Shown: one piece after another, positions 58,057 to 64,000 of the stretch
How the letters are laid out: every line of letters starts with the position of its first letter
How positions within the stretch are numbered: the first letter of the stretch is position 1
Assembly: GCF_031583065.1 (NCBI RefSeq)
Contig: NZ_CP134053.1
Location: 5,745,001 to 5,809,000 of the forward strand
Direction: 5' to 3'
Length of the DNA stretch: 64,000 nucleotides
From: Streptomyces sp. CGMCC 4.7035
Lineage (GTDB): Bacteria > Actinomycetota > Actinomycetes > Streptomycetales > Streptomycetaceae
The notes under the pieces: model-generated
Seen by the model: the letters and a program-made list of their open reading frames with translations, nothing else
Told to the model about the DNA's origin: nothing
Databases searched by the model: none
Program-made: the position numbers and the translations under genes

Positions 58057-58961
58057 ATGGACCACCCGGCGGCGATGGCGGCGACCTCTGCCCGCTCTTC
58101 CTCGGGCAGCCGCCTGCTCGGCGGGCGGACGTCCCGGCGGCACAGGCCGAGCGAGGCGAGGGCTTCCTTGACGACGGTGACGTTGTCGGCGGAGCCGTTC
58201 GCCGCGCGCAGTTCCTCGAAGCGGCGGATCTGCTCCCAGACCTTCATGGCGGCCGGATAGTCACCGGATCGAAGGGCCTCGATCATGTTCAGCGAGACGG
58301 CCGGGGCGACGTTCACAAGCCCGGACGTGAAGCCGGTGGCACCCGCAGAGAAGTACGAGGGCGCGTACGGCTCGGCCAGGCCCGCCACCCACACGAAGCG
58401 ATCGAGACCCGCGTCCCGGGCGAAGGCCGCGAAGCGGGCGGCGTCCGGGACCGCGTACTTCACGCCGATGACGTTCGGGCAGTCGTCGGCGAGTTCGGCG
58501 AGCCGGGAGCCCGGCAGCTGTGCGTTGCGGATGTAGGGGACCACGCCCAGCTCGGGCACGGACTCGGCGATGGCCCGGTGGTAGTCGACCCAGCCCCCGG
58601 CCGAGACGTACGGGTGGACGGGCTGGTGGACCATGACCATCCCGGCGCCCAGCTCACGGGCGTGCCGGGCGGAGGCGACGGCGGTGGGCACGTCGTGTCC
58701 CACACCGACCAGGATCGCGGCCCTGTCCCCCGCCTCATCGATGGTCAGCTCCGTGACGAGGCGCCGCTCTTCGGGGGTGAGGGCGTAGAACTCACCGGTG
58801 TTGCCATTGGGCGTCAGGGTCCTGATCCCGCCGTCCAGCAGGCGCCGCAGCAGGACCCGGTGGGCGTCCTGGTCGACGGTGCCGTCCTCGACGAACGGGG
58901 TCACCGGGATCGCCACCACGTCGGCCAGGGCCGCCCGTCGGCTCTCGAACGTCGTCGTCAT
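58053..58961 (-). CDS. DHDPS/NAL-family aldolase or dehydratase
   Basis: This 302-residue TIM-barrel lyase has 'GIRTLTPNGNTGEFYALTPEE', Tyr143 in 'GVVPYIRNAQLPGS' and the Schiff-base Lys168 in 'NVIGVKYAVPD'. The family includes N-acetylneuraminate lyase, dihydrodipicolinate synthase and 2-keto-3-deoxy sugar acid aldolases or dehydratases. Coupling with the sugar-acid dehydratase by ATGA suggests it handles the 2-keto-3-deoxy product. The substrate chain length cannot be read. The ATG at 58961 overlaps the GntR stop in the same way. Confidence 0.9.
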   Translation of the reverse strand: MTTTFESRRAALADVVAIPVTPFVEDGTVDQDAHRVLLRRLLDGGIRTLTPNGNTGEFYALTPEERRLVTELTIDEAGDRAAILVGVGHDVPTAVASARHARELGAGMVMVHQPVHPYVSAGGWVDYHRAIAESVPELGVVPYIRNAQLPGSRLAELADDCPNVIGVKYAVPDAARFAAFARDAGLDRFVWVAGLAEPYAPSYFSAGATGFTSGLVNVAPAVSLNMIEALRSGDYPAAMKVWEQIRRFEELRAANGSADNVTVVKEALASLGLCRRDVRPPSRRLPEEERAEVAAIAAGWSI

Positions 58962-59626
58962 GCCTGACCGTCCCCTCCCCCGGCCTCGGACTCCGTTGCG
59001 GGAAAGGCCCGGTGCACGAACGACGCGATGTGGACGTGCAGGGCGCTCGACGCGCCGTCGGCGTCACCTTCGAGGGCGAGCCGCAGGATCTCCCGGTGCT
59101 CGGCGGCCTCCCGCTCCCAGGAGGGATCGGCGGCCCAGGCGACGGCGGAGACCAGGGCGGCCTGGTCGCGGACCTCGTCCAGCATCCGGCCGAGCAGCGG
59201 GTTGCCGCACGGCGTGTACAGGGCGCGGTGGAACTCCCGGTTGGCCAGGGAGCGTTCGGCCGTGTCGGTGGCCGCGTCCGCCCGGTTCAGCGCGTCGCGC
59301 GCGGCGTCCAGGGAGGCCCCGCGCCGCACCGACCGCCGCAGCGCCTCCGGCTCCAGGAGCAGCCGGACGTCATAGACCTCGCGCGCCATGTCCGCGTCCA
59401 CCATGCGCACCGTGACGCCCTTGTACTGGCTCATCACGACCAGCCCGGTCCCGGCCAGGGTCTTGAGCGCCTCGCGCACGGGGGTCTTCGACACCCCGAA
59501 CTGTGCGGCGAGTTCGGTCTCCACCAGGGCCTGACCGGGTGTCAGCTGCCCGGTGAGGATGCGGTGTTTGATCCCTTCCAGCACGAACTGCGTGCGGGAG
59601 GGAATCGGTGTGGGCACAGAGGTCAT
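58958..59626 (-). CDS. GntR-family (FCD/FadR subfamily) regulator
   Basis: This 222-residue regulator has an N-terminal winged helix ('VLEGIKHRILTGQLTPGQALVETELAAQFGVSKTPVREALKTLAGTGLVV') and an all-helical FCD ligand-binding domain with 'DVRLLLEPEAL', 'EFHRALY' and 'EHREILRLALEGDADGASSALHVHI', whose histidines form the metal site. FCD regulators typically sense sugar acids. It heads the operon with the aldolase and dehydratase genes. The ATG at 59626 has GAGAGG upstream. Six 14-bp tandem repeats lie in its leader region. Confidence 0.93.
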   Translation of the reverse strand: MTSVPTPIPSRTQFVLEGIKHRILTGQLTPGQALVETELAAQFGVSKTPVREALKTLAGTGLVVMSQYKGVTVRMVDADMAREVYDVRLLLEPEALRRSVRRGASLDAARDALNRADAATDTAERSLANREFHRALYTPCGNPLLGRMLDEVRDQAALVSAVAWAADPSWEREAAEHREILRLALEGDADGASSALHVHIASFVHRAFPATESEAGGGDGQA

Positions 59627-59664
59627 GCGCGCCTCTCGGTGTCACGGAGACCCCGGGGGCCGGG

Positions 59665-59747
59665 GTCTCGCGTACTGATCTCGCGTATCCGATCTCATGT
59701 ATCGGATCTCGCGTATCCGATCTCGCGTATCGCGTCTCATATATGAC
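59665..59747. repeat. Six 14-bp tandem repeats upstream of the GntR gene
   Basis: Units follow the pattern RTCTCGCGTATCCG: 59665-59677 (13 bases), 59678-59691, 59692-59705, 59706-59719, 59720-59733 and 59734-59747. Two units are identical and the third is a variant creating an ATCCGAT/ATCGGAT inverted repeat. They occupy the promoter region, 38-121 bases ahead of the GntR start. Confidence 0.9.
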
Positions 59748-59856
59748 GTACGAAGTACGGCGCGACGAACGTAGGAGCGCGCATGTGTTTCGTCAACGGT
59801 TCTGGTGATGGAAGTTGAGGTTCGTGTTCGGCCGGTCCTGATGCCGAGGGCTCGGG

Positions 59857-60444
59857 CTACGGCTTCCAGGCGGGATCGCGCCCGCTCAGACCGACCGCGC
59901 GGTCGAGGAGCGGAGCGTCGGCGGGGACGGGCACGACCGGGCCGAAGGCGCCGCCCCCGCGGTTCGGGTCCTCGGCCGCCGCGAGGAGGAAGCCGTACGA
60001 CGTCTGGAGCGCGGCCGGCTCCGGCTCGTGCTCCTGGCCGGTGGCCCGCGCCAGGTCCCAGGCGTGGATCACCAGTTCGTCGGCGGCGACGGCTCCCGCG
60101 ACGGCGCCCGGCAGGTCCACCCCGCCCGCGCGGGTCATGCCGGTCCAGGCACCCGGGTCGCGCCAGGCATCGGCCAGTTCGTCGAGCACCTTGGGCAGTT
60201 CCTCGCGCCAGCCGGGCCCGATGTCCGGCACGCCGGCGGTCGGGCTGGTGTCCGTGGTGACGCCGAGGTCCTTGCGCCCGGCGTCCCGGAAGGCGACGGC
60301 GAGCCCGATCAGATGGCCCAGCATGTTGCGCACCGCGTACCCGGGGCACGGCGTCACGTCCGTCAGCTGCTCGTCGCGCACCCCGGCCGCGAGCCGGGCG
60401 ACGATCCGCGTCTGCGGTCCCAGGTCAAGGATCGTGTCGGTCAT
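59857..60444 (-). CDS. TIGR03086-type metal-binding protein (DinB/mycothiol-dependent fold)
   Basis: This 195-residue four-helix protein belongs to the group related to mycothiol-dependent maleylpyruvate isomerase. It shows 'ARLAAGVRDEQLTDVTPCPGYAVRNMLGHLIGLAVAF' with the first metal histidine, and 'AVAADELVIHAWDLARATGQ' with Glu/His/Asp ligands. Members bind a divalent metal and may use mycothiol; many are uncharacterised. The ATG at 60444 has AGGAGAG upstream. It is separate from the operons on either side. Confidence 0.88.
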   Translation of the reverse strand: MTDTILDLGPQTRIVARLAAGVRDEQLTDVTPCPGYAVRNMLGHLIGLAVAFRDAGRKDLGVTTDTSPTAGVPDIGPGWREELPKVLDELADAWRDPGAWTGMTRAGGVDLPGAVAGAVAADELVIHAWDLARATGQEHEPEPAALQTSYGFLLAAAEDPNRGGGAFGPVVPVPADAPLLDRAVGLSGRDPAWKP

Positions 60445-60508
60445 TCTCTCCTCCTGACTGTTCTCACTCAGGAGGTAGACCGACGGCGTCCACGGAACTC
60501 ATCGGTCG

Positions 60509-60555
60509 CGTGCCCACCAGGACATCCGGGTCAACGTGCCCACCAGGACATCCGG
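60509..60555. repeat. 21-base direct repeat
   Basis: GTGCCCACCAGGACATCCGG occurs at 60510-60529 and 60536-60555, 26 bases apart, with a C before each copy. It lies between the TIGR03086 gene and the following minus-strand gene, with no coding role seen. Confidence 0.9.
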
Positions 60556-60604
60556 ATCGAACGGTCGTGGCCGTCCGGTCCCGGGTCCCCGCGGCGCCGC
60601 TGCG

Positions 60605-61768
60605 TCACAGGACCGCGAGCGCCTCCCGCACGGCCTCCAGGTCGGCGTCCGACGCCAGTCCGGCGTGGTACAGCCGCAGCTCGGTGGCGCCCAGCTCCGC
60701 CGCCCCTCGCGCGTCCCGCTCCAGCGTCCCCGGGCTGCCGCCCATGCCGGAGACCACGGTGAGGTTGGCCGCGACGACGGCGCCCTCCCGGCCCTGTTCC
60801 GCGAACGGCGTCAGCAGGCCCGCACCGCCCGTGCAGGGCACCACCACTCCGTCCGCGACGGACAGGATGTGCGCGGGGTCGACGCCCGCGTTGGCTCCGC
60901 AGTGGTACGACACCGGGTCCGCGTGCAGCAGCACCTGGAAGCCGTCGGGCGCGGCCGCGCGGACCGCCGCCACCGCCGCCTCCTGGAGCGTGCGGGCGGT
61001 TTCGTCGCGCCACGCGCGCGTGGCGGCCGCCGTGGTGTCACCGAGGAGCTTCTCGACTCCCGCCCAGCCTCCGTCGGAGGGCGCGCCGCGCCACACCGGC
61101 TCCAGTGCGGCCCGTACCGCCGCCGCCAGCGCCTCGGCGTCCAGCCCCTGCTCCCCGTATCCCCGACAGCAGCTCACGCAGAAGCACAACGACATGAGGT
61201 ACTGCCCGGCGTCCCCGAGCCCCACCCCGCCGATCTTGTCGTGCGCGTGCAGATGCGCGAGGCCGTACCAGCCGAGCGACTCCAGTTCGGTGCCGCGCGC
61301 GCCCGGCCGCACGGCCGCCTCCGCCGCGAGGTCGACGAGGTACGCGCGCGTGCCCGGCTGCGCGATGCACGGCGCCCACGGATACGGGTCGCCGTAGGCG
61401 TTGACCACGGACGTCCGCGGATGCTCCTCCCCGAGGCGGGAGTTGTGCGCCAGGACCACCCAGGTGTGCACCTCCAGACCGGAGCTCGCCAGTGCCTCGG
61501 CCGCCTCGCCGAACGCGTCGCCCGGGGCCCAGTCCCCGGCCGCGTACGGACGCGGGGTCCGGCCCTCCCACCGCCGGTCCGTCGGGTACAGCACGGCCGC
61601 GTGGCGGGCCGTCACGATGCGGTGCCGTGGGTGCCGGGGCGTGAGCGCGCGCGTGGAGTGGTACGCGGATGCGAGGGTGGTCTGGCGGACGCCCAGCGTG
61701 GCGATGCGGTCCGCCGCGCCCGGGTCCCCGTTGACGTCCCAGGGGTAGACGAACGCCGACGCCTTCAC
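60605..61768 (-). CDS. Uncharacterised TIM-barrel-like protein coupled to kdgD
   Basis: This 387-residue protein has no signal peptide and I do not recognise a named family. Its layout suggests a glycosidase-like TIM barrel: 'KASAFVYPWDVNGDP', 'HTWVVLAHNSRLG', 'PCIAQPGTRAYLVDLAAEA', then 'SLCFCVSCCRGYG', a cysteine motif seen in several glycoside-hydrolase-like proteins, and 'DGFQVLLHADPVSYHCGANAG'. The GTG at 61768 has AAGGAGGG upstream and overlaps the kdgD stop by GTGA, so it works in the same operon. A role on uronic-acid or glycan substrates is only inferred from context. Confidence 0.75.
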   Translation of the reverse strand: MKASAFVYPWDVNGDPGAADRIATLGVRQTTLASAYHSTRALTPRHPRHRIVTARHAAVLYPTDRRWEGRTPRPYAAGDWAPGDAFGEAAEALASSGLEVHTWVVLAHNSRLGEEHPRTSVVNAYGDPYPWAPCIAQPGTRAYLVDLAAEAAVRPGARGTELESLGWYGLAHLHAHDKIGGVGLGDAGQYLMSLCFCVSCCRGYGEQGLDAEALAAAVRAALEPVWRGAPSDGGWAGVEKLLGDTTAAATRAWRDETARTLQEAAVAAVRAAAPDGFQVLLHADPVSYHCGANAGVDPAHILSVADGVVVPCTGGAGLLTPFAEQGREGAVVAANLTVVSGMGGSPGTLERDARGAAELGATELRLYHAGLASDADLEAVREALAVL

Positions 61769-62706
61769 ATGCCCTCCTTGAGCAGCGCGTAGCCGCGGTC
61801 GATCAGCCGGGCGAGCTGTTCGACATGGTCCTCGGACGGTTCGTGCAGCGGTGGCCGCACCTCGCCGACGTCGAGGCCGCGCGACCGTACGCCGGCCTTG
61901 ACGAGCGAGACGGCGTAGCCGCGGCCCTGGGCGCGGAGTTCGACGAACGGGCGGAAGAAACCGTCCAGGAGCCGGTGGACGGTGGCGTCGTCGCCGGAGC
62001 CGAGCGCCTGGTGGAAGGCGAGGGCGATCTCCGGGACGAAGCAGAACACGGCGGACGAGTACAGCGTGATGCCGATGGCGCGGTAGGCGAGCTGGGTCTG
62101 CTCGGCGGTCGGCAGGCCGTTGAAGTAGAGGAAGTCGTCCGGGACCTCGCTGCGTACGGCACTGACGATGCGCTGCATCAGGTCCAGGTCGCCGAGCCCG
62201 TCCTTGAGGCCGATGACACCGTCCGTGCGGGCCAGTTCGACCACGGTCGCGGGGGTGAACAGGGCATTGTCGCGCTGGTAGACGATGGTCGGCAGCGAGG
62301 TCGCCGCGGCCAGCTCGCGGTAGTGCCGCAGCAGTCCCTCCTGCCCGGCGAGGACGAGGTAGGGCGGCATGGCGAGCAGCCCGTCGGCCCCGGCGCGCTC
62401 CGCGAGCCGCGCGTAGCGCACGGCGAGCGCGGTCCCGTACCCGGCGCCCGCGACGACCGGTACACGCCCCTCGGCCGCCTCGACCGCCGCCCGTACGCAG
62501 GCCTCGAACTCCTCGGGCAGCAGTGCGTGGAACTCCCCGGTGCCGCAGCAGGCGAACACGGCGGCGGCCCCTGCCTCCACGCCCCTGCGCACGTGCGTGC
62601 GGTAGACGTCGAGGTCGATGGAGCCGTCGCGGCCGTAGGCGGTGACGGGGAAGAACAGCGGCCCGCTGGGGTTGCGGAGTCGAGCGGCGAGAGGGGCTGG
62701 CGTCAC
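61765..62706 (-). CDS. kdgD: 5-dehydro-4-deoxyglucarate dehydratase
   Basis: This 313-residue DHDPS-family enzyme converts 5-dehydro-4-deoxyglucarate to 2-oxoglutarate semialdehyde, releasing water and carbon dioxide. The subgroup is recognised from 'GPLFFPVTAYGRDGSIDLDVYRTHV', 'AAVFACCGTGEFHALLPEEFE', 'PPYLVLAGQEGLLRHYRELA', 'IVYQRDNALFTPATVVELART' and Lys168 in 'GVIGLKDGLGDLDLMQRIV'. The GTG at 62706 has AGGGAG upstream; an ATG at 62727 lies inside a tandem repeat and lacks one. It diverges from the uronate dehydrogenase gene; together they are two steps of oxidative uronate breakdown. Confidence 0.92.
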   Translation of the reverse strand: MTPAPLAARLRNPSGPLFFPVTAYGRDGSIDLDVYRTHVRRGVEAGAAAVFACCGTGEFHALLPEEFEACVRAAVEAAEGRVPVVAGAGYGTALAVRYARLAERAGADGLLAMPPYLVLAGQEGLLRHYRELAAATSLPTIVYQRDNALFTPATVVELARTDGVIGLKDGLGDLDLMQRIVSAVRSEVPDDFLYFNGLPTAEQTQLAYRAIGITLYSSAVFCFVPEIALAFHQALGSGDDATVHRLLDGFFRPFVELRAQGRGYAVSLVKAGVRSRGLDVGEVRPPLHEPSEDHVEQLARLIDRGYALLKEGM

Positions 62707-62717
62707 AGGCGCTCCCT

Positions 62718-62743
62718 GTCGGTGCATGTTGTCGGTGCATGTT
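62718..62743. repeat. 13-bp perfect tandem duplication ahead of kdgD
   Basis: GTCGGTGCATGTT occurs at 62718-62730 and immediately again at 62731-62743, in the kdgD leader. Confidence 0.9.
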
Positions 62744-62752
62744 TATGATCGA

Positions 62753-62899
62753 TGTCCATATTTCTGAACAGACCCACGCTACGGGCCCCGCTTGAGGCGG
62801 GTCAAGCAGGCATTACCGCAATACGGGAGCAGTTTTCCCCGCTCCACGCCACACTTGACTAGCCCGGCCGCCGCTCCCTAGCGTGTCCATGTTTGTGAA
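62753..62899. promoter_or_regulatory. Two related operator-like sites between kdgD and udh
   Basis: TGTCCATATTTCTGAA at 62753-62768 and TGTCCATGTTTGTGAA at 62884-62899 match at 14 of 16 positions. They lie near opposite ends of the divergent promoter region, about 47 and 61 bases from the respective start codons, and are AT-rich in a GC-rich setting. A common regulator of both genes is likely. Confidence 0.65.
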
Positions 62900-62959
62900 T
62901 GCTGTACATGAATGCGGCCGTTGACTCCGCGAACGAGCCAAAGGCAAGGAGAACCGAGG

Positions 62960-63769
62960 ATGCCCGCTCCCCGCACCGTTCTGCTCACCGGCGCCGCCGG
63001 CGGGCTCGGCACCCTGATGCGGGCCCTGCTCCCGGAGTACGGCTACGAGCTGCGCCTGTTCGATCTGCGCCCCGTCGAGGGCGAGCCGGACGCGATCACC
63101 GCGGACCTCTCCGACAAGGAGGCCCTGCGCGAGGCCGTGCGGGGCGTCGACGCGATCATCCACCTCGCGGGCATCTCCCTGGAGTCCACGTTCGACAAGA
63201 TCCTCAAGGCGAACATCGAGGGCACGTACAACCTGTACGAGGCGGCACGCGAGGAGGGCGTACGCCGGATCGTGTTCGCCTCCTCCAACCACGCGGTCGG
63301 CTACACCCCGCGCCCCCAGGGCGACGCCCCGCTGATCCCGGTCGACACCCCCCGCCGCCCGGACACCTTCTACGGCCTCTCGAAGTCCTTCGGTGAGGAC
63401 CTCGCCCAGTTCTACTGGGACAAGCACGGCCTGGAGACGGTCTCCGTGCGCATCGGCTCCTGCTTCCCGGAGCCGACCAGTGTCCGCATGCTGTCCATCT
63501 GGATGAGCCCCGAGGACGGCGCCCGCCTCTTCCACGCGGCCCTGACCGCCGAGAACGTGGGACACACCGTGGTCTACGGCTCGTCCGCCAACACCCGCCT
63601 GTGGTGGGACCTGACGACCGCGCGGGCCCTCGGCTACGAGCCGCGGGACGACTCCGAGCCGTACGCCGAGAAGCTCATCGCCGAGCAGGGCGAACTGGAG
63701 CCGGACAACCCGGCCCACGCGCACCTGGGCGGGCACTTCGTCACGAACCCGCCGATCTGGCCGTACTGA
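62960..63769 (+). CDS. udh: Uronate dehydrogenase (short-chain extended type)
   Basis: This 269-residue NAD-dependent dehydrogenase oxidises galacturonate or glucuronate to the aldarolactone. It has the nucleotide-binding 'LLTGAAGGLGTLMRALL', 'IIHLAGISLESTFDKILKANIEGTYNLYEAA' with the ESTF substrate loop, 'ASSNHAVGY', the catalytic Tyr138 and Lys142 in 'FYGLSKSFGEDL' and 'RIGSCFPEPTSVRMLSIWMSP'. These agree with characterised bacterial Udh enzymes. The ATG at 62960 has AAGGAGAA upstream. It faces kdgD across a 253-base promoter region. Confidence 0.9.
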   Translation: MPAPRTVLLTGAAGGLGTLMRALLPEYGYELRLFDLRPVEGEPDAITADLSDKEALREAVRGVDAIIHLAGISLESTFDKILKANIEGTYNLYEAAREEGVRRIVFASSNHAVGYTPRPQGDAPLIPVDTPRRPDTFYGLSKSFGEDLAQFYWDKHGLETVSVRIGSCFPEPTSVRMLSIWMSPEDGARLFHAALTAENVGHTVVYGSSANTRLWWDLTTARALGYEPRDDSEPYAEKLIAEQGELEPDNPAHAHLGGHFVTNPPIWPY

Positions 63770-63784
63770 CGACACACACCGAGG

Positions 63785-63813
63785 GCGGGCGGGCACCGAA
63801 CGGGCCCGCCCGC
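63785..63813. terminator. Hairpin terminator after udh
   Basis: GCGGGCGGGC (63785-63794) pairs perfectly with GCCCGCCCGC (63804-63813), 16 bases after the udh stop. Confidence 0.75.
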
Positions 63814-64000
63814 TCCGCTGTTCGGGCACGGAAGCTGCCCGATCTCACGCGCCGTCCCGCTCCTGCCCAGGTCCGACGCGGGCAGACAGTCGGCCAAGCG
63901 GGCAGGATCGGGCACACTCGGGCATGCAACAGGCCTGGTCACGGCCGCACGCCCGCTGTAGAACTTCCCCCATGAGCCCTGCCGGGCCCGAACGGGCAAC
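63814..64000. other. Window end; possible start of a further gene
   Basis: The stretch has no complete gene. Several CGGGCA units recur between 63878 and 63926. An ATG at 63972 opens a frame (MSPAGPERA...) that runs off the window; with no visible ribosome binding site and only nine codons, it may or may not be a gene start. Confidence 0.3.

Noticed and set aside
59665..59747. Short regular repeats considered as a CRISPR array
   Set aside because: The units are 14 bases and directly adjacent, without spacers, and no cas genes lie nearby.

Overview
The window is chromosomal DNA from a high-GC actinomycete, almost certainly a Streptomyces. Coding sequence is very GC-rich, GTG starts are common, many genes overlap by ATGA or GTGA, and TTA codons are almost absent. 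From memory, the gene order (phosphate transporter, cobalamin block, LAETG-anchored protein, ectABCD, penicillin-binding protein, pectate lyase) resembles the S. coelicolor SCO184x-188x region; I could not run an alignment to confirm this.

Layout. (1) 1-10522: the start of an ABC-F ATPase gene, a VOC protein, an alpha/beta hydrolase, a MITE-like element, a class II aldolase, a secreted GH25 muramidase, a Pho-box-preceded low-affinity phosphate transporter with its small partner, and an XRE/DUF397 pair flanking two small membrane proteins. (2) 10777-29227: a cobalamin riboswitch followed by cobD-cobQ-cobN-chlID-cobO-cobB-cobI, a divergent ZIP metal transporter, then cobM-cobL-cbiG/cobJ-cobH-cbiX-cobC, nearly all translationally coupled. 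Two of these genes, cobQ and cobB, carry in-frame insertions that resemble or match a GC-rich repeat found elsewhere only between genes. (3) 29228-35980: a dense repeat array, an LAETG wall-anchored protein, an amidohydrolase, a polar amino-acid-type ABC transporter and a class V aminotransferase. (4) 36248-39473: ectABCD for ectoine and 5-hydroxyectoine, ending in a tandem duplication of the ectD stop region. (5) 39720-48994: miscellaneous metabolic genes, an aldehyde dehydrogenase with a divergent IclR regulator, a class B penicillin-binding protein and a purine permease.

(6) 49248-63769 looks like a pectin and uronate utilisation region, partly decayed. An ECF sigma factor and a membrane partner are followed by a PL3 pectate-lyase remnant and a PL9 pectate lyase. 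Both of these are preceded by the same promoter motif (GGCAACC, 16 bp, CGACCA), so they are probably targets of the local sigma factor. Beyond them lie a frameshifted two-domain GH43 gene, a secreted HAD phosphatase, a pectin methylesterase pseudogene, a sugar-acid dehydratase/aldolase/GntR operon, and a divergent pair formed by 5-dehydro-4-deoxyglucarate dehydratase and uronate dehydrogenase. With the aldehyde dehydrogenase at 42975-44525, several steps of the oxidative galacturonate/glucuronate route to 2-oxoglutarate are present.

The most notable non-genic signals are the GC-rich dispersed repeat family, the short tandem duplications across stop codons, the 14-bp inverted repeat between the ZIP gene and cobM, and the matched regulatory motifs in the pectin/uronate region. 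No tRNA, rRNA or CRISPR array was seen.
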